Assembly (NCBI GenBank): GCA_016215735.1
Contig: JACRIA010000049.1
Span: 1-28,509 of the forward strand
Reading direction: 5' to 3'
Source: Candidatus Peregrinibacteria bacterium
Lineage (GTDB): Bacteria; Patescibacteriota; Gracilibacteria; UBA1369; UBA12463
Length of the DNA: 28,509 nucleotides
Under the pieces are notes generated by a model. The model had not been told where the DNA came from and did not search any database. It was given only the letters and a program-made list of their open reading frames with translations. Positions 7,208 through 16,000 of this stretch are shown one piece after another (the stretch's first letter is position 1; every line of letters starts with the position of its first letter). The position numbers and the translations under genes are program-made.

Positions 7208-8410
7208 ATGGAAAATGCTAATAGGCAGGAACTTTTGCCGGAAAATTATAAAGAAATGCTTATCCAGCGTCTCTTAAAAAATCCGCGCCTGATGAAGTTT
7301 CTTACACTGATAATTTTTATGCTGGCTGGTGGTGGCGCGAAAAATGCCATGGCGCAAACGCAGTCAACCGACAATTTTTTATCAATTCCAAACGCTTCAA
7401 AAAGCCTTACAATAGGGCAAAAAGGCGGGGTCTACACTCTTGGCTGTATCGAGGAGTGTGATACAGTCGAACCATCTGCAAGTGAAGGGCTTACAGTTAA
7501 AAAAGTCGAGGCTGGCGCAAATTTCGTGCGAATAAAAATTACGCCAAAGAAAAATGCGCAAGGTTCGCAATTTATCCAAATAGGAGAGCAGAAAATCAAA
7601 GTCAATATCGCGAAACCCACAGAACCGCTCGCAACGCAAAAATCATTGGAAGAAACGAAATCTGGCCTAGAAGAGGAATTGAAAGAACTGAAATTATCGA
7701 TAGAAAATGCTCCCACGCAAGAGGATCTAAAAAAATATATCCAAACAACAGATCTCCCTTCTGATTTCAAAGAAAAATTAACGAAAATAATAGACAATCC
7801 AGCGAGCCAAAGCGATTTAAATAAGTTAAAAGAAGAATTAATAGGGGAAATAAATAAATCAGAAGCAAGAATAATGGAAATACTAAAAAAATACTATGTT
7901 GAAAAAGATGCGTCAACAAAGCATTCAATTGGATTATTTTTTGAAAAAGGTTTGGCTGGAAATAGCGTGGCTGGTGGTTATGCTGAATACGGCTACAACA
8001 TCGAAGAATGGCTGGCTTTGACAGCAAGTTTGGGCGGCAGCAAGGAAATAAGACCAGTTAAAGGATTCAGCGGAGAAAAAACAGACGTAATTATCGGAGC
8101 CGGAACGCTCGGTATCAGATTTGATATCAATCTCATAAGAGATAATCTGAAGTTTATATTTGGCGGTAAATTTTTAGCAGAATTAGAAAATGCAGAATCA
8201 AGAACTTTGCCCGACGGGTATCATGTCAAGGCGGGAAGCAAAACTAATTTCGGAGGAAATGTATTCGGCGGTTTTGAAGCAGGCCTGAAAAATATAGGAT
8301 TTAGAGCAGGAGTTAGCGCTGAATTCAAAAAAGGGCAGAAAGAAGTTTTGGGAGATAAAGAAGGGCAATTACAGCCAAGAATATTCCTTGGAGTAAATGG
8401 AAAGTTTTAA
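7208..8410 (+). CDS. Exported protein: coiled-coil stem plus predicted 8-stranded beta-barrel
   Basis: No named family is recognised. A 28-residue charged N-region is followed by a hydrophobic segment (29-43) and an AMA|Q signal-peptidase site at about residue 49. Residues 55-140 look like a small beta domain with a Cys pair (C80, C84). Residues 143-230 are predicted coiled coil (repeated Leu/Glu/Lys heptads). Residues 239-400 show eight alternating, Gly-rich amphipathic segments, such as SIGLFFEKGL, YAEYGYNI, LALTASLGG, IIGAGTLGIRFDI, LKFIFGGKFLAEL, NVFGGFEAGL, GFRAGVSAEF and RIFLGVNGKF. The chain ends in Phe, as outer-membrane barrels do. It has its own promoter. Position beside csaB supports a surface role. 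The alternative is a secreted beta-sandwich without a membrane. Confidence 0.8.
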   Translation: MENANRQELLPENYKEMLIQRLLKNPRLMKFLTLIIFMLAGGGAKNAMAQTQSTDNFLSIPNASKSLTIGQKGGVYTLGCIEECDTVEPSASEGLTVKKVEAGANFVRIKITPKKNAQGSQFIQIGEQKIKVNIAKPTEPLATQKSLEETKSGLEEELKELKLSIENAPTQEDLKKYIQTTDLPSDFKEKLTKIIDNPASQSDLNKLKEELIGEINKSEARIMEILKKYYVEKDASTKHSIGLFFEKGLAGNSVAGGYAEYGYNIEEWLALTASLGGSKEIRPVKGFSGEKTDVIIGAGTLGIRFDINLIRDNLKFIFGGKFLAELENAESRTLPDGYHVKAGSKTNFGGNVFGGFEAGLKNIGFRAGVSAEFKKGQKEVLGDKEGQLQPRIFLGVNGKF

Positions 8411-8412
8411 TC

Positions 8413-8440
8413 TTGACAAATCCTAAAATCTAGCTATAAT
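8413..8440 (+). promoter_or_regulatory. Strong promoter of the acidic exported protein gene
   Basis: Consensus TTGACA at 8413-8418 and TATAAT at 8435-8440, 16 bp apart, begin 3 bp after the preceding stop codon. Predicted transcription starts near 8447. Confidence 0.8.
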
Positions 8441-8470
8441 GAATAACCTATAATTTAAAATCAACTAAAT

Positions 8471-9520
8471 ATGAACGTACTAAAAAAAGCATATGAAAAA
8501 TTACCCGATCCTGTAAAAAAAGCAGTTAAGATAGGAGCATTTGTGATAATGGCAGGAACAAGCGGCACAGCGCTCAATAACTGCGCGGAACAAAAAGATG
8601 AATTATACGGTGGTCCGGATATAACAATATTGCCGGAAGATACTGGCGATCAAGCCTCAGCAGAAGAGGAAACAACACAAGAAGTAGAAGAAGCTGATGC
8701 TGATGCTATAGCAGATGTTGTAGAAGAAACAGTCGAGGATATGGTAGAGATCACAACAGACACCGCTGGAGATGCAGCGGATGCCGCAGAAGAAACAACA
8801 ACAGACACCGCCATAGACGCGACAGAAGCTAATAAAGATACCGGTCCTGAAACAACCTGCGAAACAGCAGCAAACGCCCAATCGCTCGAAATAAAAATCG
8901 AAAACGGCGTATATAAAGGCAAAGCAATATTAGCCACTGCTGAAGGAATGAAAGCTGAAACAGGACCGAACTTCGTTGTTTTGAGCAAAGATAAAAATCT
9001 GATCAATGTTGAATTTGAAAAAGAAGACGCGAACAAAACATTCATGGCAGCTTTTGTTATTCCGAAAGGCTCAAACACTGTAATCAGCAAACTCTCAAAC
9101 CTTTTAAGCGGCGCGCAATTAGCAGGAGGATACACAGTTTATAAATTTACTTTCAACAACGAAGCCGCATTTGATTTTTCAGAAATGAAAAATGTTCTGG
9201 CAGCAGTTGCAGACGCGATTTTGAATTCAAATAACAATAATCACAATAATCCGGGGAAAGCAGCGCTGGGCGTGGGCAAAAATACACTGGGAGGCATGAC
9301 AACCGAGACAGTGAATCCGCAAAAATACACCGGGTCAGGTCCGGAATATGCAGACGGCATTGTGGACCAAAACACCCTTTTTCTTATCATAGCGCCGACA
9401 ACGCAAGAAGTTAATTTCTGCGATCTCGTCAAGAACGAAATTAGAAAAAGTTTTTCTACAAATGACGAAATTTTAGCTAGAATAACGGACATATCATACA
9501 AATCAGATAAAATAGCATAA
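8471..9520 (+). CDS. Exported protein with acidic Thr/Ala-rich linker, unknown function
   Basis: The family is not recognised. Residues 1-19 are basic, 20-34 are hydrophobic (VKIGAFVIMAGTSG), and C38 follows in ALNNC, which is not a canonical lipobox, so either a membrane anchor or atypical lipoprotein is possible. Residues 55-125 are low-complexity: Glu, Asp, Thr and Ala dominate, with the imperfect repeat TTDTA.DA and a duplicated acaacagacaccgc stretch in the DNA. Such a segment would act as an extended spacer through the cell wall. Residues 138-349 are a compact domain with predicted beta strands and an Asn/His patch (SNNNNHNNPG) near 252. Its promoter is strong and two terminators follow, so it is a highly expressed single-gene unit. 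Surface location is inferred from the export signal and the neighbours. Confidence 0.75.
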   Translation: MNVLKKAYEKLPDPVKKAVKIGAFVIMAGTSGTALNNCAEQKDELYGGPDITILPEDTGDQASAEEETTQEVEEADADAIADVVEETVEDMVEITTDTAGDAADAAEETTTDTAIDATEANKDTGPETTCETAANAQSLEIKIENGVYKGKAILATAEGMKAETGPNFVVLSKDKNLINVEFEKEDANKTFMAAFVIPKGSNTVISKLSNLLSGAQLAGGYTVYKFTFNNEAAFDFSEMKNVLAAVADAILNSNNNNHNNPGKAALGVGKNTLGGMTTETVNPQKYTGSGPEYADGIVDQNTLFLIIAPTTQEVNFCDLVKNEIRKSFSTNDEILARITDISYKSDKIA

Positions 9521-10333
9521 TTACAACAAAGCCTTCTTCGGCGTTTCGCTTGAGGAGGCTTTTTTTGTCACGCCCCGCCAAGGCGGGGCATTTTTTATTA
9601 AAGGCCGCGCATGACGCGAAGCATGTCGCAACTCGATTTCGCGCGCTATCATATTCGCCTTATGCAGGCTTTCAAAAGTGCCGCTGTCAGTCCATTCGCC
9701 GGTTAAAATAGTCGCAGTCGTTAATCCGCGCTTGATGTAATAATTATTGACATCAGTGATTTCGTACTCGCCGCGCCGTGAAGGCTTGAGGTTTTTGATT
9801 ATTTCAAAAACATTTTTATCATAGAGATAAAAACCGGTTACAGCATAATTCGTTTTTGGATTTTTTGGCTTTTCTTCGATATTAATTACTTTATCGCCTT
9901 TAAGTTCCGCGACGCCAAAACGGTTCGCGTCATGAATTTCTTTCAGGAAAATACGGCTGCCCTCGCAAAAATCGCGCACTGATTCAGCAAAATTATCTTC
10001 ATAAATATTATCGCCGAGAATAACAGCTACATTGTCTCCGTTAACAAATTTTTCAGCAAGAGAAAGCGCGTGCGCAATGCCCAATGAACCTTCTTGTATT
10101 CTATAATAAAAATTGCATCCGAATCGCTCGCCAGATCCAAGCAAACGCAGAAATGATCCTGCGTGTTCTCCGCTGGAAATTATCATAATATCGCGCACGC
10201 CCGCATTAATAAGAGTCTGGAGCGGATAAAAAATCATCGGCTTATTGTAAATCGCGAGAAGATGTTTGTTCGTCACCTCTGTTAGAGGGTTGAGCCTTGT
10301 TCCGCTTCCGCCAGCGAGTATTACTCCTTTCAT
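9521..10333 (-). CDS. rmlA: Glucose-1-phosphate thymidylyltransferase-type sugar nucleotidyltransferase
   Basis: It makes dTDP-glucose from glucose-1-phosphate and dTTP, the first step towards dTDP-rhamnose. Residues 1-30 carry the nucleotide-binding signature (LAGGSGTRLNPLTEVTNKHL), and IQEGSLGIAHAL, VILGDNIYED, EEKP and GEWTDSGTFESLHKAN are the further conserved blocks of the short RmlA class. The fold is complete at about residue 240. The remaining 30 residues, including NAPPWRGVTKKASSSETPKK, are encoded by the two terminator hairpins of the convergent gene and are probably not functional. It follows rmlD by 40 bp in the same operon. Rhamnose pathway genes rmlB and rmlC are not in the window. 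Substrate choice is inferred from family and neighbour. Confidence 0.88.
   Translation of the reverse strand: MKGVILAGGSGTRLNPLTEVTNKHLLAIYNKPMIFYPLQTLINAGVRDIMIISSGEHAGSFLRLLGSGERFGCNFYYRIQEGSLGIAHALSLAEKFVNGDNVAVILGDNIYEDNFAESVRDFCEGSRIFLKEIHDANRFGVAELKGDKVINIEEKPKNPKTNYAVTGFYLYDKNVFEIIKNLKPSRRGEYEITDVNNYYIKRGLTTATILTGEWTDSGTFESLHKANMIAREIELRHASRHARPLIKNAPPWRGVTKKASSSETPKKALL
9528..9596 (+). terminator. Tandem Rho-independent terminators
   Basis: The first hairpin pairs AAAGCCTTCTT (9528-9538) with GAGGAGGCTTT (9552-9562) and runs into seven T. The second pairs GCCCCGCC (9572-9579) with GGCGGGGC (9582-9589) followed by ATTTTTT. Both point with the plus-strand gene and lie within the 3' coding end of rmlA on the other strand. 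Confidence 0.85.
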
Positions 10334-10373
10334 AGTTTCAATTTTTTTTACGCCATTCGCTATAAATCGCGGC

Positions 10374-11243
10374 TTACTGGGCGCGTACGGCTAAAAGTCT
10401 AACACAGTCTTTGAGCGCGTCAAAATGATCGCGTAAATGCGGCCGCTTGTTGTTTATCAGAATTGAACATTTTGGCCGCTCTGCAGGCCGCGGAAATTCG
10501 CTGGAACTTACTGGCTTAACAGGCGTTTTAATGTTCAGTAAGCCAAAAATCTCAAGCGTAAAATCATACCAGCTCACAGCGTTTTCATTTACAAGATGAT
10601 AGATTCCGTTTGCTGGCGCTGATAAAATTAAATCCTTAATAGCTGCTGCCAAATCAGCTGTGTATGTTGGTTTTCCAATTTGATCATTGACAACATTAAG
10701 CCAAGGCCGAGAGCACCCAAGGCTAATTATCGTATCAACAAAATTTTTGCCGTGTTTTCCATAAAGCCACGAAGTCCGTACAAGATAATATTTGCCCCCG
10801 TCCCCCATAATTCGCGCGAGTTCCTGTTCGCCAAGCAATTTCGATTTTCCGTACGCGTTGATAGGGTTAGGCGAGTCATCTTCTTTATAACCGCCTGCGG
10901 CGGTGCAGCCTTCGGCTGCGTGGCCATCAAAAATATAATCAGTGCTGATATGCACAAGAGTCGCGTTAATTTCTTTGCAAGCTTCAGCGATAAATCCAAC
11001 AGCAGTTCCATTTACAAGATTCGCGAGCTCCGCATTTTTTTCGCAGTCATCAACAGCAGTGTAAGCCGCGGCATTTATAACAAAATCCGGCTTCGCTTGC
11101 TCGATATAATCTTTTATCCGCGCTTTATCTGCGATATCAATTTCCGGCTTATCCGCGCCAATTGTTTCATATCCCGCTGCATTGAAAACAGCAATCAAAT
11201 CATGACCGAGCATGCCATTTGCGCCTAAAATCAGAACTTTCAT
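10374..11243 (-). CDS. rmlD: dTDP-4-dehydrorhamnose reductase
   Basis: RmlD reduces dTDP-4-dehydrorhamnose to dTDP-rhamnose with NAD(P)H. Residues 1-16 form the Rossmann nucleotide loop (LILGANGMLGHDL). D-I and the NAAAYTAVDDCE block follow, with S100/T101/D102 and Y131-x-x-x-K135 as the SDR catalytic residues, then RTSWLYG and the DQIGKPTYTADLA motif. The protein is 289 residues, close to the usual size. Residues 108-120 (HAAEGCTAAGGYK) form an insertion in the loop after DYIFDG and are encoded by two GC-rich hairpins at 10891-10919. Pairing with rmlA argues for surface rhamnose synthesis, with rmlB and rmlC elsewhere. Confidence 0.92.
   Translation of the reverse strand: MKVLILGANGMLGHDLIAVFNAAGYETIGADKPEIDIADKARIKDYIEQAKPDFVINAAAYTAVDDCEKNAELANLVNGTAVGFIAEACKEINATLVHISTDYIFDGHAAEGCTAAGGYKEDDSPNPINAYGKSKLLGEQELARIMGDGGKYYLVRTSWLYGKHGKNFVDTIISLGCSRPWLNVVNDQIGKPTYTADLAAAIKDLILSAPANGIYHLVNENAVSWYDFTLEIFGLLNIKTPVKPVSSSEFPRPAERPKCSILINNKRPHLRDHFDALKDCVRLLAVRAQ
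10881..10922 (-). repeat. In-frame palindromic insertion in rmlD (element relative E)
   Basis: On the minus strand it reads CACGC, a stem GCAGCC-gaa-GGCTGC, then CCGCC-gca-GGCGG and TTATAAAGAA. It shares the start CACGC, the GAA loop and the GGCG.TATAAA end with the stronger copies, but has two hairpins instead of one. Its translation is the 13-residue loop insertion in RmlD. Confidence 0.5.
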
Positions 11244-11261
11244 ATTAAACTTATTTTACGG

Positions 11262-11350
11262 GCCTGTGTTCGCCTGTTGGTATTGCTTCGCAACAATTTG
11301 TTTCTAGCGCCTGTGTTCGCCTGCGGCGAACGGCGTGTGCGGCGAACGGC
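11262..11350 (-). repeat. Palindromic element, copy C (nested form), at the proS 3' end
   Basis: Read on the minus strand, it matches bases 23552-23640 of the trpB-end copy at 79 of 89 positions without gaps. An outer stem GTTCGCC/GGCGAAC encloses an inner unit: CGCCGTTCGCC-gca-GGCGAAC, an ACA bulge, then GGCG. The GCGCTAGAAACAA tail and a GTTGC-GAA-GCAA-type hairpin follow. Within the inner stem, two base pairs differ from the trpB copy on both arms, which is covariation. The proS stop codon TAG (11304-11306) lies inside it, so the element supplies the last residues and the stop of ProS. Confidence 0.8.
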
Positions 11351-13037
11351 CCTCTGTTAAAACTTTTTCAACAGCGGATTTTAACGCAACTAATTCTGCT
11401 TTTAGCGCGCGCCTTTCTTTGAATTCAACAGATTTTTCCTTCAAAGTTCTAGCGCTCACGACAATTCGCAAAGGAATTCCAATCAAATCAGCGTCAGCGA
11501 ATTTTTTGCCAGGGCTTTCGTCGCGGTCGTCATACAAAACTTCAATGCCCGCCTCGCGCATTTCTTTATATAATTCATCAGCGGTTTTTATAACATCTTT
11601 ACTAGCGCCAATCGAAACTAAATGAACATTGTACGGCGCAACAGTTTTTGGCCAGATAATGCCTTTTTCGTCATGCGAAGCTTCGGCAATCGTGCCCATC
11701 AGGCGCGTGTTTCCAATTCCATAACATCCCATAATTATATATTTTTCGCGTCCGGCCTCGTCAGTGAATTTCAAATCAAACGCTTCGCTGTATTTTGTTC
11801 CAAGTTTAAAAATATTTCCTGCTTCAATAGCTTTTTCTTCAGCAAGTTCAGCGCCGCATTTTGGACATTCAAATCCGCTTTTTACTTCAACAAAATCCGC
11901 GAAATCTTTCGGAATAAAATCGCGGCCAATATTCGCGTTCAAATAATCAAGATGTTTTTCATTCGCGCCAGTGCACAAATTTTTCAGATGTTTAATCGAA
12001 AAATCCGCAAAAAATGGAATATTTTCATTATCAACAGGCGAAATAAAACCAACAGCAAGTTTCGCTTTTCCCAATTCATCAGGCGTCGCAGGCCTTATTT
12101 TTTTACCAAAATATCGCATTACTTTACTTTCATTTATTGTTAAATCGCCTCTAATAGAAATTCCCATCAATCCCTTGTCTTCAACAAGATAAATAACAGT
12201 TTTCAAAATTTTGCTCGCCGGTATTTTATGCAATTTGACGCCTTCTTCAATGCTTGGCCCGCGCTTCGCCGCAACTTTTTTTAAAGGCTTTTCAGATTCT
12301 TCTTTTTCATTCGGCGCAGTAACTTTTCCTTCTGCGATTTCGAGGTTCTGCGCAAGATTGCACTTTTTGCAGATTATCATTGTATCTTCGCCAGCAGAAG
12401 TTTTAATCGCGAATTCATGCGATAATTCCTGACTAAAAGGCCCGCCGCTCGCGCTCATAACATAAGCTTCAAGTCCGCATCTATGATAAACATTCAGATA
12501 AGCTTGTTTTACTTTTTCATAATATTCATCAAGATCTTTTTTGCTCACGTGAAAACTATACATATCTTTCATTCCAAATTCACGTCCGCGCAATAATCCG
12601 GATTTCGCGCGAGGCTCATTGCGGAATTTTGTCTGAATTTGATAAACACACATCGGCAAATCTTTGTACGACCGCAGAAATTTCGCAGCCAGAGGAGTCA
12701 CAGTTTCTTCGTGGCTTGGCCCGAGAACAAATTCCTTATCTCCTGCGCGGGTCTTATACAAAATCTCGTCCATTGTTTTGTCTCGTCCTGTTTTTTGCCA
12801 AAGTTCAATCGGATGCAGAGACGGCATAAGCAGTTCCTGGCCGCCAACCGCGTCCATTTCTTCGCGGATAATTCGATTTATTTTTTTAAAAACGCGCATT
12901 CCAAGCGGAAGCAGATTATAAATCCCAGCTGCGACTTTATCTATAAAACCACCCCTTAAAAGCAATCGCGCGTTGATTGATGTTTCATCATGCGGCGCGT
13001 CAATCTTTGTTTTTCCGAAAAGTTTTGAATATCTCAT
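11304..13037 (-). CDS. proS: Prolyl-tRNA synthetase, bacterial type
   Basis: This class II synthetase charges tRNA-Pro. At 577 residues it has the bacterial layout. The catalytic part has motif 1 (EEMDAVGGQELLMPSLHP), motif 2 (FRNEPRAKSGLLRGREFGMK region) and motif 3 near residue 440 (GCYGIGNTRLMGTIAE). The inserted YbaK-like editing domain lies at about 225-390. The anticodon-binding domain follows (PYNVHLVSIGASKDVIKTADELY, then LYDDRDESPGKKFADADLIG). The last 14 or so residues (RSPHTPFAAGEHRR) are encoded by a palindromic element and are foreign to the family. The gene lies 61 bp downstream of infB and 60 bp upstream of rmlD on the same strand. Confidence 0.95.
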   Translation of the reverse strand: MRYSKLFGKTKIDAPHDETSINARLLLRGGFIDKVAAGIYNLLPLGMRVFKKINRIIREEMDAVGGQELLMPSLHPIELWQKTGRDKTMDEILYKTRAGDKEFVLGPSHEETVTPLAAKFLRSYKDLPMCVYQIQTKFRNEPRAKSGLLRGREFGMKDMYSFHVSKKDLDEYYEKVKQAYLNVYHRCGLEAYVMSASGGPFSQELSHEFAIKTSAGEDTMIICKKCNLAQNLEIAEGKVTAPNEKEESEKPLKKVAAKRGPSIEEGVKLHKIPASKILKTVIYLVEDKGLMGISIRGDLTINESKVMRYFGKKIRPATPDELGKAKLAVGFISPVDNENIPFFADFSIKHLKNLCTGANEKHLDYLNANIGRDFIPKDFADFVEVKSGFECPKCGAELAEEKAIEAGNIFKLGTKYSEAFDLKFTDEAGREKYIIMGCYGIGNTRLMGTIAEASHDEKGIIWPKTVAPYNVHLVSIGASKDVIKTADELYKEMREAGIEVLYDDRDESPGKKFADADLIGIPLRIVVSARTLKEKSVEFKERRALKAELVALKSAVEKVLTEGRSPHTPFAAGEHRR

Positions 13038-13063
13038 AAGTTTTGGTGGGCCGTGCGCTGCGC

Positions 13064-13092
13064 CTTGTTGCGCCCCCTCTTGTTGCGCTCCC
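13064..13092. repeat. Short tandem repeat between proS and infB
   Basis: CTTGTTGCGC occurs at 13064-13073 and 13079-13088 with similar C-rich continuations. A third partial copy (CTTGTTATG) begins at 13094. The gap is otherwise featureless. Confidence 0.5.
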
Positions 13093-13098
13093 GGCTTG

Positions 13099-16000
13099 TT
13101 ATGTTGTTTTAAATTCTTTTTTGCGCCGTTCTGTGATAAACGCTTCGAGAATGTCGCCTTCGGCTAATTCAACATCGCCAAAATATTTTATACCACATTC
13201 ATTGCCCTCGTTAAGCTCATTTACAGCTTCGGTGCTTTTTTTGAGAGATTGGATCTCGCCGGTTCCAATAACAGCGCCATTTCGTATCACGCGCAAATGG
13301 GCTTTGTTCTTGATAATTCCCTGTTTTACGCGGCATCCAATAATCGTTGTTTGCTTTTTGTGATAAAAGATCTGCAGAATCTGCGCTTGTCCCAGAATTG
13401 TTTCAACAATTTCAGGTTCAAGCATGCCGGATAAAATTCCCTGAATATCTTCGAGCAGTTTATAAATAATATTATATGTCGCGATTTCAACGCCATGCCT
13501 TGAGGCAACGCTTTTGACATGCTGGCTCACAATCGTGTTAAATCCGATAACTATTCCATTGCTTGCAGAAGCCATGACGACATCGCCTTCCGTGATATTT
13601 CCGATTCCGCTGTGGATAACTTTTAGCGCGACTTCTTCATGGTGAATTTTCGCAAGCGAATCGCGCAAAGCATCTAATGAACCTTTTGAATCAGCTTTGA
13701 GAACAATTTTCAAAACCTTCAGAGCGCCTGATTGTATTTGATTGATAATACTTCCAAGTCCGCCTTTTCTCTCTTCACTTGCGCGCAAAGCGTGAATCTG
13801 CGAAGCGTGTCCCCTGGCTGCTTTTTCGTCCTCGACAACATGTATAATATCGCCTGCCTGAACAGTTGCAGAAAGGCCGGCAATAAATACAGGCATTGAA
13901 GGAGGCGCCAAATTGACATTTTTCCCGTTAAAATCTTTCATGGCTTTTATTTTTCCATGAACAGGTCCGACAACAATATTGTCGCCGATACGCAAAGTAC
14001 CGGTATTCACAATAATTGTCGCGACAGGCCCCATGTTTTTATCAAGATGCGCTTCTATAACAGTACCTACAGCCGCGCGATTGGGGTTTGCTTTTAAGTT
14101 TTCCATATCAGCAACAAGAAGAATCATTTCAAGCAAAGTATCAACACCTTGGCCAGTTATTGCGGAAACAGGCACCATAATTGTTTTGCCGCCCCATTCT
14201 TCTGAAACAAGCTGGTATTCTGTTAGTTCGCCTTTTACCTTGTCTATATTTGCATCTGGTTTGTCAATTTTATTAAGCGCAACAATAATCGGCACGTCGG
14301 CTTCTTTCGCGTGATTTATAGCCTCAATTGTCTGCGGTTTTATGCCTTCGTCAGCCGCAATAACAAGAATCGCGATGTCAGTTACTTTCGCGCCGCGTGC
14401 GCGCATCGCGGTAAATGCTTCGTGGCCAGGCGTATCAAGAAATGTAATTTTTTTGCCTTTTAATTCAACTTGATAAGCGCCAATTTTCTGCGTGATTCCG
14501 CCAGCCTCGCCTTCCGCAACTTTTGTTTTGCGGATGTGATCCAGTAATTTTGTATTATGAACAACCATTCGCGAAGCAGCGAATGTATGAGAACGCGGGA
14601 TTGTAAAATCATAAACCCAGCGCTCAGATTGATATTTTTTAATAAATTTTATAGCGGTACAGCTAACCATGCCCGGATTAACAAAATGCCATGCAAATTT
14701 TCCTTTAAACAGTTTTGCAAAATTATTATGTGAAATATTCAAAAATTTTTCTAAAAATGGACGGGATAAATGTTTGTATTTCCGATAAATCGAGAAATAA
14801 GAAATAAGCCCGTCCGACAAAGCGACATTTTTCAGTATTTTTCCCGAAATCGGAGTAATGTCGAAAATTCTACTTGTTGTTGCTTTAGACAGCGCTTTTT
14901 TAATTAGATTTTGCTTTCCAGTATGGCTGAGAGGAATGTATTTTAAAAATCGTTTAAGATAAGGATCATTTGCAATACGCAGCATAAAATATCCTTTCTT
15001 CTGAGCAATAGTCGAATGGATCCCGAATTCCAAAAGAAAAGTCCCAATTTCTTCAACAATAAGCTTACTCTTGCTTGTAATTTCAATTGAGTAATTACAT
15101 TTCGAAACAGTTCCATCAGTATCAATCCACCCAGCAATGAATAAGCGGCGTAGTTGCGTATGCAAAAGAATAATTCTTGGGACATTGATAGAGCCGCATT
15201 TATTTTTTACAGGCATTCCAAGAATATCCGTGAAAAATCTGATAAATGATTTACCGCCGGCATGGGTAATTTTTGGGCAGGTATGTTTTGCATCTATATA
15301 ACGCATATCAACATGTGCTGTAACGCCAAAGGCTTTATAAACTGCTTTCTGGTATGCTTTCTGGACATCCTTGTCTGCATTATAAAAATAACAATATTTC
15401 ATATATCCATCGCCCGCAAGGCAACCCGCTGTATAAGCCATCGCCATAAGCTCATTTTTATTCTTTGGAAGTTTAATAGGAGGGCTTGTGTGGCCTGCTC
15501 TCCATTTTTCTGTTGAACTTTTTACGTTTTTTATCATTTCAAGCGCTCTTTCCCACGGGATGTGAAAATATTCTATTAGTAATCGAAAATCTTTTGATCG
15601 AAATCTGGAATGCTTAATTGCGTCATATATCGAAGTTGTTATAAGCTTTCTTTTATTTTTTAGGCATTTTAATTTTTGCAAAAATTCATTGCCGATTTCT
15701 CTATCAACAAAAATTTTCCAATTATCCGCAGTTGTTAATCTTTCCCAGATATTTTTTTTAACAGCGTTCCACGAATTGGAAAAGGGCAGATATTTAGGAA
15801 TTACGACAAAATTTCCCTTTTTGAGATTAGAGGCTTTTGTCCATATTAAATCTCCTTCGGATGTAATTTCGGGAAACGGATGTTCGGGCGTTACTTCCAC
15901 CGAATCGCCAGATTGCAGAGTAATTTTAATGGTCTCGGAAGATTTTAGTCGAAAAATATGAGACGGCTTTCTTTTGACAATTTTTTCTTCTTCCAATGAA

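Noticed and set aside
8581..8586. Lipoprotein signal in the acidic exported protein (ALNNC)
   Set aside because: The residues before Cys do not fit a lipobox, so lipidation is not claimed.
8650..9135. Ser/Val-rich minus-strand frame opposite the acidic exported protein
   Set aside because: Low complexity reflects the Thr/Ala/Glu repeat on the coding strand; no start signals.
9570..9600. Second terminator as another palindromic element copy
   Set aside because: It begins CACGCC and ends in an A/T run but lacks the ACA bulge, the GGCGCTATAAA tail and the second hairpin.
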